Assembly: GCF_014190915.1 (NCBI RefSeq) | Contig: NZ_JACHVU010000010.1 | Location: forward strand, 1 to 64,000 | Direction: 5' to 3' | DNA length: 64,000 nt | From: Mycolicibacterium iranicum | Lineage (GTDB): Bacteria > Actinomycetota > Actinomycetes > Mycobacteriales > Mycobacteriaceae | Shown here: positions 56,835 to 64,000 of the stretch, one piece after another | Layout: every line of letters starts with the position of its first letter | Position numbering within the stretch: position 1 is the stretch's first letter | Translations under genes and position numbers: made by a program | The notes under the pieces: model-generated | The model's input: the letters and a program-made list of their open reading frames with translations, nothing else | What the model was told of the DNA's origin: nothing | The model's database searches: none

Positions 56835-57453
56835 TCAAGTGAGCTGAACGTGTGCGAGTCTCATTATCTGCGCCATGTGGCCGAGCTGTGCTGTCGAAGC
56901 CGATGACTGATGTTGAAGCACGGATCCAACACCGGCACCCATCGCCGCGGGCAATTTGTATAAGGAGGGGGCATCAAACGGGAGACTGGATCGTCTTGAA
57001 TTCTGTTCGCGCACAACGAGCTCAAATCCTCTCGGCGTCTTCGCCCCCTAGCTGCCCCGGGCTCTGAATGCCCATGTTGGTGATTGACTCGCATACTGAA
57101 TAAGGGGTAGGCGAACGTCGTCGGCTGCTTCTTCTGATCATCGATTCGTGACGTGTTGGCGCCTTGGGGCCGGGCCGTCCGGATCGGTCAAAGGTCGCGC
57201 CCGAGGCGAGTTCATCTTTCGGCGCGCTCGTATGTATCCCGCCTGTTTATACGCACCGCCGCGACGTGATCCTTATCTAACTGGCGGTTCGTCGAGTTTC
57301 TTTCGAGCGGCGTAGTTGAGCGTGCCGGCACTGAAGATGATGTACCTAAGCCGGGTAATCAAGCTGCAACGAAGGTCTCAGTTAATCGCTGGACCACTGC
57401 GCAACGGTGGCCCGCGGTATTCGCCCATCGGCATTTCGGCGTTCGCAGCAAAT

Positions 57454-57484
57454 ATTCACGAATGCGTTAACCGCCGTCGTGAAT
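57454..57484. promoter_or_regulatory. 8-bp inverted repeat upstream of the island gene
   Basis: ATTCACGA (57454-57461) and TCGTGAAT (57477-57484) are perfect reverse complements with 15 bp between, ending 38 bp before the ATG of the island gene. The size and position fit an operator for a dimeric repressor; none is encoded within the island. Confidence 0.35.
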
Positions 57485-57522
57485 CGTGATGCAATCGATG
57501 CACAATTGGAGGGGGAAGGAAA

Positions 57523-57900
57523 ATGAAGGGTGTCTATACGGCTCTGACCACGGCGGCAGCGATAGCGAGCTCGGTCTCGATTGTGGGATTGGCCCCATCT
57601 GCCAACGCGCAACAGAACTGCTTCACCGACCAGGTGCGCCGAGGTATTTTCGGGCTGCAATTTTTGACGCGCACGATGTGCGATGGGCCGGTCCTGCCTG
57701 ATGGCTCGTGGATGCGTCACCGTTTGATCGGGATTCCGGCGCACTACAGAAACGCGAGTTCAAGCTGCACAAGCGGCACGTACACCAGCAACTGCACCTA
57801 CTACGAGGCCGGGTGGGTTCGCGAACAGATCTATGAAGAAGACTTCTACCCGGTGCGACCAGAAACTGTGCTGCCCGACGAGCCGGGCCACATTGGGTGA
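57523..57900 (+). CDS. small secreted Cys-containing protein (CDGP-type), island cargo
   Basis: 125 residues behind a strong GGAGGGGGAAGG ribosome-binding site. A Sec signal peptide (cleavage after ANA, residue 29) releases a 96-residue mature protein with four cysteines, including the motif MCDGPVLPDGSW that names the mycobacterial 'CDGP domain' proteins (family recalled, not searched). Rare codons for a high-G+C mycobacterium (ATA, AGA, TTT, TTG) point to recent arrival. Function unknown; it is presumably disulfide-bonded and extracellular. Confidence 0.8.
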   Translation: MKGVYTALTTAAAIASSVSIVGLAPSANAQQNCFTDQVRRGIFGLQFLTRTMCDGPVLPDGSWMRHRLIGIPAHYRNASSSCTSGTYTSNCTYYEAGWVREQIYEEDFYPVRPETVLPDEPGHIG

Positions 57901-57955
57901 TCACCTATGCAAGCGCCTTACCGGCCTAGTCCACGCAAGTCCTCGATTGGGATGC

Positions 57956-58003
57956 TCCGGCTTACAGGCCGGCTCATCCGCCCCCGGCGACCTCAGGACT
58001 TGC
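57956..58003. repeat. 48-bp direct repeat, right copy (attR)
   Basis: Identical to 56696-56743. It abuts the conserved CYTH-CHAD gene and encodes its last two residues and stop, so it marks where the ancestral chromosome resumes. The ancestral order is read as rnpB directly convergent with CYTH-CHAD, about 11 bp apart. Confidence 0.9.
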
Positions 58004-59510
58004 CGACGGATTTGTCCAGTTGCTTGAGCGCGTCCTCGATCTGCTCTTCGCACCGTCGCGCCAGATCGTCCTCGAGCTGGTACAGCAGCCCGTAGGTGAA
58101 GGTGTCCTCGCCTGCGGTGTGGGCCACCTCGGCCTGGCGACTGAGGTGGGTGCGGCTGACGACGCTGTCCTGGTGATCGCCGAGCAGTGACTGGATCGCC
58201 TTGGCGCGATCGGCCACCTTCGCATCCCCGGTGGCCGCCGCGGTGTAGCGAAGAGCCTTGGCGCGCTTGCGGATCCGATGCAGGGCCTCGTTCGACTCGT
58301 CCGCGTCGACCTCGGGATCGCCGGCGGCGACCCGCGCGGCCTTCGCTGCCTTACGGACCCTCTTGTAGGCGGAGTGAATGGTGAGCTCGGCGGGCTCCTC
58401 ACCCGTGGCCGACTTCGGCGGCTCCGTGGCCACCAGCGCTTCGAGCGCGTCGAGCAGACGGAAGTAGCGCTGCGAGCGCATCGCGGTCAGCGACCGCCTC
58501 CATCCGGTCTGATAGCGCTTCTTAGCGCCCTCCACCAGGCGTTCCCGCACCGGACCGCGCACCGTGGCCTCGGGCAACCCGTCGAGCGCACGCTCGTAGC
58601 GTTCGGCGAGGACCTCGGCGTCACGCGCCACCCCCAGCACCGCCGCGAGCTCCCGCAGCTCGTCGAGCACCCACGCATGGGCGTCGATGTCGAACGATCC
58701 CTCGGAGGACTGCAGCAGGCTGCGTATCTTGCGGGTCGTCACCCGCATCTGGTGGACCGAATCCCACACGTCGGAGCGGACCGCCCGATCCCACTCGATG
58801 AGTTCTCGGACATGCTGCGCCACCGCGCGGCGCGCCGGGTCCTTGATCGCCCCGGGCCCCTTCCCGGAATCCCCGGCCGCCGGGGCGCTCGACAGCACGC
58901 GCGCGAGCTTCGACCCGTGGCCGGCCGGCTGCGCACCTGCGTCCAGCAGTCGGTTGGTCAACCGGTCGAACAGGTCGCCGTCGGCGCCGGGTCGCAGTTC
59001 GAGTTCCCATTCGCGCCAGCGCTGTTCGTCCCCGCCGACCGCGCTGGCCGTCACTTGGTCGTCGCAGAACTCGGCGATGACCTCGCCGTCGGACCCGTAG
59101 AGCAGCTCCACGGTCCTGGTCGTGTCGATGCGCGCGACCGGGGTCAGCGGCCGGTCCCGCACGATCGCGAGCACTATGTCGCGCAGACTCTCCGGCACCT
59201 CCGGATGCTCGGGGGAATCGTCGTCGGAGAGAGGGGCGTGGACCTCGGTGCGGGTCTCGCCGCCCTTGGGCAGCTTCAGATGCCACGCGGCGTCCGTTCC
59301 ACCCGTGCGGCGACGCAGCGTGATCTTGTTGCGGGCCAGATCATGACCCGGGGTGTCGAAGTACACAGCGGCCAGCGACTGTGACGGCGGCCGCTCGACG
59401 CGGGCGACGGACGACAGGCCTTCGAAGGAGGGGGAGACGGTGGACTCGACCACCTCGAACTTCCGCTCGGTCTCGGTGTACCTGGAGGTTTCGGGCGATT
59501 TGGCGGCCAT
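57993..59510 (-). CDS. CYTH-CHAD domain protein (Rv2226-like)
   Basis: 505 residues from the ATG at 59510 (GAAGG ribosome-binding site). The N-terminal CYTH/triphosphate-tunnel domain begins TETERKFEV (E-x-E-x-K) and includes LRRRTGG and WHLKLPKGGETRTE. The C-terminal CHAD domain has a series of basic helices (HQMRVTTRKIRSLL, LHRIRKRAKALRY). CYTH enzymes hydrolyse triphosphates and CHAD domains bind polyphosphate, so a polyphosphate-associated role is likely. The last codons and stop lie inside the right attachment repeat, showing that integration preserved the gene. Confidence 0.92.
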   Translation of the reverse strand: MAAKSPETSRYTETERKFEVVESTVSPSFEGLSSVARVERPPSQSLAAVYFDTPGHDLARNKITLRRRTGGTDAAWHLKLPKGGETRTEVHAPLSDDDSPEHPEVPESLRDIVLAIVRDRPLTPVARIDTTRTVELLYGSDGEVIAEFCDDQVTASAVGGDEQRWREWELELRPGADGDLFDRLTNRLLDAGAQPAGHGSKLARVLSSAPAAGDSGKGPGAIKDPARRAVAQHVRELIEWDRAVRSDVWDSVHQMRVTTRKIRSLLQSSEGSFDIDAHAWVLDELRELAAVLGVARDAEVLAERYERALDGLPEATVRGPVRERLVEGAKKRYQTGWRRSLTAMRSQRYFRLLDALEALVATEPPKSATGEEPAELTIHSAYKRVRKAAKAARVAAGDPEVDADESNEALHRIRKRAKALRYTAAATGDAKVADRAKAIQSLLGDHQDSVVSRTHLSRQAEVAHTAGEDTFTYGLLYQLEDDLARRCEEQIEDALKQLDKSVGKS

Positions 59511-59558
59511 GGTCACCTTCGTCTCTGGCGTGATGCGGGGGACCATAGCCTGCCACAC

Positions 59559-59661
59559 GGAGATGAATCTCCAGCCTGGCCAGGTCTCGGCCGTGCAGCG
59601 GCGGGGCCACGCTCGGGTGTCGCCTCCACCAAAAAGTAAAGATTTCTCTTAATATCGGCTC
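59559..59661 (+). promoter_or_regulatory. leaderless promoter of the acyl-AMP ligase gene
   Basis: TAATAT (59650-59655), a strong -10 match, ends six bases before the ATG at 59662, as in leaderless mycobacterial transcripts. There is no ribosome-binding site. A tight palindrome GGAGAT-GA-ATCTCC lies upstream. Confidence 0.55.
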
Positions 59662-61443
59662 ATGAGTCCAAACCAGAGGCTCGACGACTACCTCGACCGC
59701 GACGGTGCCATCGCCGTCCCGGCCGGGGTCACGCTGACCTCCTTCCTCGACAGCAATGCCGCCACCTTCGGCGACGCCCCCGCATACCGGTACCTCGACT
59801 TCGACGGCGATCGCACGATCGAGCTCAGCTGGACGCAGCTGCAGACGCGGCTGCGCGCGGTGGGTGCCCGGCTGCAACAGGTCACCCAGCCCGGCGACCG
59901 GGTCGCGATCCTCGCGCCCCAGGGCGTCGACTACGTGGTCGCCTTCTTCTCCGCGCTGCAGTCCGGGGCGATCGCGGTACCGCTCTTCGCGCCCGAGCTG
60001 CCCGGCCACGCCGAGCGCCTCGACGCCGTACTCGACGACGCCCGACCCACGGTGGTGCTGACGACTTCGGCTGCGGCCGAGGCGGTTCGGACGTTCCTGC
60101 GCGGGGTGCCGCGGCCGCGCCGCCCCCGTGTCATCGCGGTCGACGCCGTGCCCGATGCGATCGGCGCCGACTTCGTGCCCGCCCCGCTGCAGACCGACGA
60201 CATCGCCTACCTGCAGTACACGTCCGGGTCCACCCGCGCGCCCGCGGGCGTCGAGATCACCCACCGCTCGGCGTGCACCAACGTCGTCCAGATGATCCTG
60301 TCGGTCGGTCTGAACCGCGGTATCCGCAGCGTCAGCTGGCTCCCGCTGTTCCACGACATGGGCCTGCTGATGATCATGTTCCCTGCGCTGGTCGGCGGGC
60401 ACATCACGCTGATGTCGCCGGTGGCGTTCGTGCGCCGGCCCTACCGGTGGATCCGGGAACTCGGCGCCTCGGATCTCCCGACGTTCGCCGCGGCCCCGAA
60501 CTTCGCCTTCGAGCTCGCGGCGCAGCGGGGCCTCCCGCCCGCCGGTGACGACCTCGACCTGAGCAACGTCGCCGGACTGATCAACGGCTCGGAGCCGGTG
60601 AGCATCGCCTCGATCGACGCGTTCAATGCCGCCTTCTCTCCCTACGGGCTGCCCGCCACGGCGATCAAGCCGTCGTACGGCATGGCCGAGGCCACATTGT
60701 TCGTCTCGACCATCGCTCCCGATGCGCAGGCCGGCGTGGTCCACCTCGACCGCGCACAGCTCGGCGCCGGGCATGCCGTCCCGGTCCCGCCGGACCATCC
60801 CGACGCCGTCGCGCAGGTCTCCTGCGGGCGGGTCGCGCGCAGCCAGTGGGCGGTCATCGTCGACACCGGCACCGAAGCCGAACTGCCGGACGGGCAGGTG
60901 GGCGAGATCTGGCTGCACGGCGAGAACATCGGCAACGGCTACTGGGGCCGTGCCGACGAGACCGAGCTGACGTTCCAGAACAAGCTGCAGTCCCGCCTGC
61001 TCTACGGCAGCCACGCCGACGGCTGCGCCGACAACGCGCTGTGGCTGCGGACCGGCGACCTGGGTGTCTATTTGGACGGTCAGCTGTACATCACCGGCCG
61101 CATCAAGGACCTGGTGATCGTCGACGGTCGCAACCACTACCCGCAGGACATCGAGGCGACGGTCGCCGCAGCTTCCACGGCGGTGCGCGCGGGCTTCGTG
61201 ACGGCGTTCTCGGTGCCCTCGGGCGGCCGCGAAGAAGTGGTGGTCGTCGCCGAGCGCGCACCCGGAGCAGGCCGCGCCGACGCCGGTCCCATCCAGGAAG
61301 CGGTCCGCGCGGCGGTGTCGCGGCGGCACGCGCTACCGGTCAGAGACGTCAAACTCGTTGCCGCCGGGGTGATTCCGCGGACCACGAGCGGTAAGCTCGC
61401 GCGCCGGGCATGCCGGGCGGCCTATCTCGACGGCACGCTGTAG
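59662..61443 (+). CDS. fatty acyl-AMP ligase (FadD/FAAL-type)
   Basis: 593 residues of the acyl-adenylate-forming superfamily. The P-loop YTSGSTRAPAGVEITH has the FAAL-style TRxPAGV continuation; SWLPLFHDMGLL and PSYGMAEATLFVS follow; the C-terminal hinge is LWLRTGDLG, and the last lysine lies in TTSGKLARRA. FAALs activate fatty acids as acyl-adenylates and hand them to a polyketide synthase or carrier protein, but no such partner is in the window. It is followed after 25 bp by a crotonase gene. Confidence 0.88.
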   Translation: MSPNQRLDDYLDRDGAIAVPAGVTLTSFLDSNAATFGDAPAYRYLDFDGDRTIELSWTQLQTRLRAVGARLQQVTQPGDRVAILAPQGVDYVVAFFSALQSGAIAVPLFAPELPGHAERLDAVLDDARPTVVLTTSAAAEAVRTFLRGVPRPRRPRVIAVDAVPDAIGADFVPAPLQTDDIAYLQYTSGSTRAPAGVEITHRSACTNVVQMILSVGLNRGIRSVSWLPLFHDMGLLMIMFPALVGGHITLMSPVAFVRRPYRWIRELGASDLPTFAAAPNFAFELAAQRGLPPAGDDLDLSNVAGLINGSEPVSIASIDAFNAAFSPYGLPATAIKPSYGMAEATLFVSTIAPDAQAGVVHLDRAQLGAGHAVPVPPDHPDAVAQVSCGRVARSQWAVIVDTGTEAELPDGQVGEIWLHGENIGNGYWGRADETELTFQNKLQSRLLYGSHADGCADNALWLRTGDLGVYLDGQLYITGRIKDLVIVDGRNHYPQDIEATVAAASTAVRAGFVTAFSVPSGGREEVVVVAERAPGAGRADAGPIQEAVRAAVSRRHALPVRDVKLVAAGVIPRTTSGKLARRACRAAYLDGTL

Positions 61444-61468
61444 AACGGCGGACGTTACAGTCCGGGGT

Positions 61469-62248
61469 GTGACTGATTACCAGACCCTCTCCGTCGACCA
61501 GTCCGGAGCCGTCGCCCGAATCACGCTGAACCGGCCCGACGCCGCAAACGGCATGAACGACACCATGACTCGGGAACTCGCCGCCGCCGCCGCGCGCTGC
61601 GACACCCCGGCCACCAAGGTCGTCGTCATCACCGGGGCCGGCCGCTTCTTCTGCGCCGGCGGCGACCTCAAGGACTTCGCCTCGGCCCCGAGCCGGGGCC
61701 GGCACATCAAGGGCGTCGCCGACGACCTGCACCGCGCCCTCTCGACGTTCGCTCGCATGGACGCGGTCGTGATCACCGCCGTGAACGGCGCCGCCGCCGG
61801 TGCCGGTTTCTCGTTGGCCGTGACGGGTGACCTGGTGCTGGCCGCGCAGTCGGCGTCGTTCACGATGGCCTACACGCGGGTCGGCCTCAGCCCCGACGGC
61901 AGCTCCTCGTACTACCTCCCGCGCCTGATCGGCATCGCCAAGACCAAGGAGCTGATGCTGACCAACAGGAAGCTGTCGGCCGACGAGGCGTCGCGGTGGG
62001 GTCTGGTCACCGAGGTCGTCGCCGACGACGAACTCGCCGCCCGCGCCGATCAGCTCGCCGAGCAGATGGCCACCACGTCGGCCGGATCCAACGGGGGAGT
62101 CAAGGCACTGCTGCTCGACACCTTCGGCAACGGGCTCGAGCAGCAGATGGAGCTCGAATCACGGCTGATCGCCCAGCGGGCGGAGTCCGCCGACGGACGC
62201 GAAGGGGTCGACGCGTTCCTGGCCAAACGCGCTCCGGAGTTCCGCTAG
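61469..62248 (+). CDS. enoyl-CoA hydratase/isomerase (crotonase) family protein
   Basis: 259 residues from a GTG. Crotonase landmarks ITGAGRFFCAGGDLKDF, VNGAAAGAGFSLAVTGDLV and GLSPDGSSSYYLPRLIG are present. The second oxyanion-hole segment AAAGAG is intact. The family's usual second catalytic Glu is replaced by Asp in the PDGSSSYY segment, so isomerase or other chemistry is possible. Probably co-transcribed with the acyl-AMP ligase. It is convergent with panB by four bases. Confidence 0.85.
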   Translation: MTDYQTLSVDQSGAVARITLNRPDAANGMNDTMTRELAAAAARCDTPATKVVVITGAGRFFCAGGDLKDFASAPSRGRHIKGVADDLHRALSTFARMDAVVITAVNGAAAGAGFSLAVTGDLVLAAQSASFTMAYTRVGLSPDGSSSYYLPRLIGIAKTKELMLTNRKLSADEASRWGLVTEVVADDELAARADQLAEQMATTSAGSNGGVKALLLDTFGNGLEQQMELESRLIAQRAESADGREGVDAFLAKRAPEFR

Positions 62249-63084
62249 TAGGAGTGCTCCTCGGCGGGGAAGGTGCCGGTGGCGACCTCCTGCGCGTAGT
62301 CGGTCGCGGCGCGCCGCAGCTCGTCGCCGACGGCACCGAACCGCTTGACGAACTTGGCGGTCCGGCCGTTGGTCATGCCGGCCATGTCCTGCCACACCAG
62401 AACCTGGCCGTCGCAGTTGGGTCCCGCGCCGATGCCGACGGTCGGGATCGTCAGCTTGCCGGTGATCTGCGTGGCCAGCTCGGCCGGCACCATCTCCATG
62501 ACGACGGCGAAGGCGCCGGCTTCCTGGACGGCGATCGCGTCGTGGATGGTCTGCTCCGCGGCGTCGCCACGGCCCTGGACGCGGAAGCCACCGAGGCCGT
62601 TGACGCTCTGCGGGGTGAAGCCGATGTGGGCCATCACCGGGATGCCGGCGGCGCTCACCGCGGCGATCTGGGCGGCGACGCGCTCGCCGCCTTCGAGCTT
62701 GACGGCGTGGGCGCCGGTCTCCTTGAGCATGCGGGTCGCGGTGGCCAGGGCCTGCTGGGGGCCGGCCTCGTAGCTGCCGAACGGCAGGTCGGCCACGACG
62801 AGTGCGTGCGGGGCGCCGCGGACGACACCGCGGACGAGCGGGATCAGCTCCTCGATCGTGACCGGGACGGTGGTGTCGTACCCGTAAACGACGTTGGCGG
62901 CGGAATCGCCGACGAGCAGCACAGGGATCTGCGCTTCGTCGAACACTGCGGCGGTGGAGTAGTCGTAGGCGGTGAGCATGGCCCACTTGTGCCCTTCGGA
63001 CTTCCACTTGTGGAGATGATGAGTGCGTACTTTCGTCCGCGGCTTGATCTCAGCCGCAGCACCGTAGACGGTCTGCTCAGACAT
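62245..63084 (-). CDS. panB: 3-methyl-2-oxobutanoate hydroxymethyltransferase
   Basis: 279 residues from the ATG at 63084; the open frame continuing upstream has no start signal. The sequence MLTAYDYSTAAVFDEAQIP, LLVGDSAANVVYGYDTTVPV, MAHIGFTPQSVNGLGGF and TVGIGAGPNCDGQVLV are PanB hallmarks. It makes ketopantoate for pantothenate and CoA, matching the CoA and ACP demand of mycolate synthesis. It corresponds to Rv2225. Confidence 0.95.
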   Translation of the reverse strand: MSEQTVYGAAAEIKPRTKVRTHHLHKWKSEGHKWAMLTAYDYSTAAVFDEAQIPVLLVGDSAANVVYGYDTTVPVTIEELIPLVRGVVRGAPHALVVADLPFGSYEAGPQQALATATRMLKETGAHAVKLEGGERVAAQIAAVSAAGIPVMAHIGFTPQSVNGLGGFRVQGRGDAAEQTIHDAIAVQEAGAFAVVMEMVPAELATQITGKLTIPTVGIGAGPNCDGQVLVWQDMAGMTNGRTAKFVKRFGAVGDELRRAATDYAQEVATGTFPAEEHSY

Positions 63085-63230
63085 CGTTGTCCCCTCAGAG
63101 GGCTTCGTCGTTTCGAATCCTCGTGGCCGTACCGGTCCCCGGGTTCGCTGACACGACAAGTGTGCCACCGCGTCACCGGAAGTTGAACAGTGCGTTAAGT
63201 GGATTTCCTCACACCCGTCACCGCCGGGCA

Positions 63231-63236
63231 TACGAT
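63231..63236 (+). promoter_or_regulatory. candidate leaderless -10 element of the acyltransferase gene
   Basis: TACGAT (TANNNT) ends six bases before the ATG at 63243, as expected for a leaderless transcript. No -35 match is evident. Confidence 0.4.
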
Positions 63237-63242
63237 CGCGGC

Positions 63243-64000
63243 ATGCAACGGCTCAGCGGACTCGATGCCAGCTTCCTCTACCTGGAAACCGCCGCTCAGC
63301 CGCTGCACGTCTGCTCGATCCTGGAGCTCGACACCTCCACCATGCCCGGTGGTTACTCCTTCGACACCCTGCGTGAGAACCTGCGCCTGCGCATCAGGGC
63401 GATGCCCGAATTCCGTGAACGCATCGCGGATACCCCGTTCAATCTGGACCACCCAGTGTGGGTGGAGGACAACGACTTCGACGTCGACCGGCACCTGCAT
63501 CGCATCGGTCTGCCCTCGCCGGGCGGCCGCATCGAACTCGGCGAGATCTGCGGGCACATCGCCTCGCTGCCGCTGGACCGCACGCGTCCACTGTGGGAGA
63601 TGTGGGTCATCGAGAACGTCGGCGGCACGCACGACGGGAACACGGCACCGACCGGCGGCCGTATCGCGGTGATGACGAAGGTCCACCACGCCGCCGTCGA
63701 CGGCGTCACGGGGGCCAACCTGATGTCGAAGCTGTGCACCACCGAGCCGGATGCGCCGGCACCCGATCCCGTCGACGGGCCCGGCGGCGGCAGTGATCTG
63801 GAGATCGCGCTCAGCGGGGCGGTGCGGTTCGCGACCCGGCCGCTCAAGCTCGCCAACGTGGTGCCGGCGACGGTGTCCACGGTCGTCGACACCGTCCGGC
63901 GCGCCCGCTCCGGCCTGACCATGGCGCCGCCGTTCACCGCCCCCAGGACCGCGTTCAACGCCAACGTGACGGGTCACCGCAACGTCGCATTCGCCCAGCT
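63243..64000 (+). CDS. wax ester synthase/diacylglycerol acyltransferase (WS/DGAT), partial
   Basis: The gene runs off the right edge; 252 codons are visible. The N-terminus MQRLSGLDASFLYLETAAQP and the catalytic HHAAVDG (H-H-x3-D-G) identify the family; PLDRTRPLWEMWVIE is also typical. It esterifies diacylglycerol or alcohols with acyl-CoA to make storage lipid. It is divergent from panB with a 158-bp gap, where M. tuberculosis has a carboxylesterase gene instead (recalled). Confidence 0.92.
   Translation, partial: MQRLSGLDASFLYLETAAQPLHVCSILELDTSTMPGGYSFDTLRENLRLRIRAMPEFRERIADTPFNLDHPVWVEDNDFDVDRHLHRIGLPSPGGRIELGEICGHIASLPLDRTRPLWEMWVIENVGGTHDGNTAPTGGRIAVMTKVHHAAVDGVTGANLMSKLCTTEPDAPAPDPVDGPGGGSDLEIALSGAVRFATRPLKLANVVPATVSTVVDTVRRARSGLTMAPPFTAPRTAFNANVTGHRNVAFAQ

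Larger units (their letters stand above)
56744..57955. mobile_element. 1.2-kb integrated element or remnant between rnpB-end repeats
   Basis: This 1,212-bp segment lies between two perfect 48-bp copies of the rnpB 3' end, the geometry of site-specific integration. It is visibly lower in G+C than either flank and holds one credible gene (57523-57900) plus a broken tail at its left edge. From 56835 to 57522, about 690 bases hold no credible gene; the small open frames at 56852-57067 and 57382-57744 have no ribosome-binding site or family likeness. No integrase, excisionase or terminal inverted repeats are present, so it is a non-autonomous element or a deletion remnant. Confidence 0.8.

Noticed and set aside
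56343..56838. Minus-strand open frames of 105-124 codons over rnpB
   Set aside because: They lie on a highly structured RNA gene whose conserved elements explain the sequence; frames such as the one containing ACKPDSVP are chance translations of RNase P RNA.
56852..57744. Small open frames of 71-120 codons within the rnpB island
   Set aside because: No ribosome-binding site, no recognisable family and poor codon usage; several are shadows of the secreted-protein gene.

Overview
The window is a high-G+C actinobacterial chromosome segment from a mycobacterium, most likely a fast-growing Mycolicibacterium-type species. The evidence is the mycolic-acid FAS-II operon (fabD-acpM-kasA-kasB-accD6) with its regulator mabR, a mycothiol-dependent formaldehyde dehydrogenase (mscR), ptkA/ptpA, ahpE, and long stretches that run in the same gene order as M. 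tuberculosis Rv2225-Rv2260 (recalled synteny, not searched). GTGA/ATGA start-stop overlaps, GTG/TTG starts and leaderless-type promoters are common.

Layout. 0-14.3 kb is accessory metabolism: a TetR, a Rieske oxygenase with a DapB-fold oxidoreductase, a P450 divergent from a second TetR, a five-gene peptide/opine-type ABC importer operon ending in an SDR, a second DapB-fold enzyme, a carboxyl methyltransferase and a SHOCT membrane protein. 14.3-34.8 kb is the conserved backbone: MBL hydrolase + mscR, methyltransferase, serine hydrolase, DUF3145, diacylglycerol-kinase-like lipid kinase, AGPS-like flavoprotein, TetR, glpD, the FAS-II operon, mabR, aceE, a lipoprotein, DUF3052, ahpE and a tRNA-Val. 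34.9-46.8 kb is an accessory block between tRNA-Val and cobD: two NAD-dependent epimerase-like proteins, a LuxR-type ATPase regulator, an oxidoreductase/membrane-protein/HD operon, DUF4396, SOUL, a keto-acid decarboxylase and an amidohydrolase. 46.9-52.8 kb returns to backbone (cobD, SURF1, ptpA, ptkA, NIF3, zinc-ribbon protein, rnhC). 52.8-56.3 kb carries an XRE-cupin regulator, a CxxC flavoprotein, a methyltransferase and a DUF222/HNH protein. Then come rnpB (RNase P RNA), a CYTH-CHAD protein, a fatty acyl-AMP ligase, a crotonase, panB, and a WS/DGAT acyltransferase that runs off the right edge.

Main discovery. The 3' end of rnpB is present twice as a perfect 48-bp direct repeat (56696-56743 and 57956-58003). 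The repeats bracket a 1,212-bp segment of visibly lower G+C that carries one small secreted Cys-containing protein and the tail of a broken reading frame, but no integrase. This looks like an integrated, non-autonomous or decayed element that uses the rnpB 3' end / CYTH-CHAD stop-codon region as its attachment site and leaves both host genes intact. Other leads are a GliT/HlmI-like dithiol oxidase next to a methyltransferase, MabR-box candidates before fabD and mabR, compact inverted-repeat operators in divergent regions, a 12-bp hairpin over the first codons of a binding-protein gene, and a probable frameshift in an HD-domain gene.
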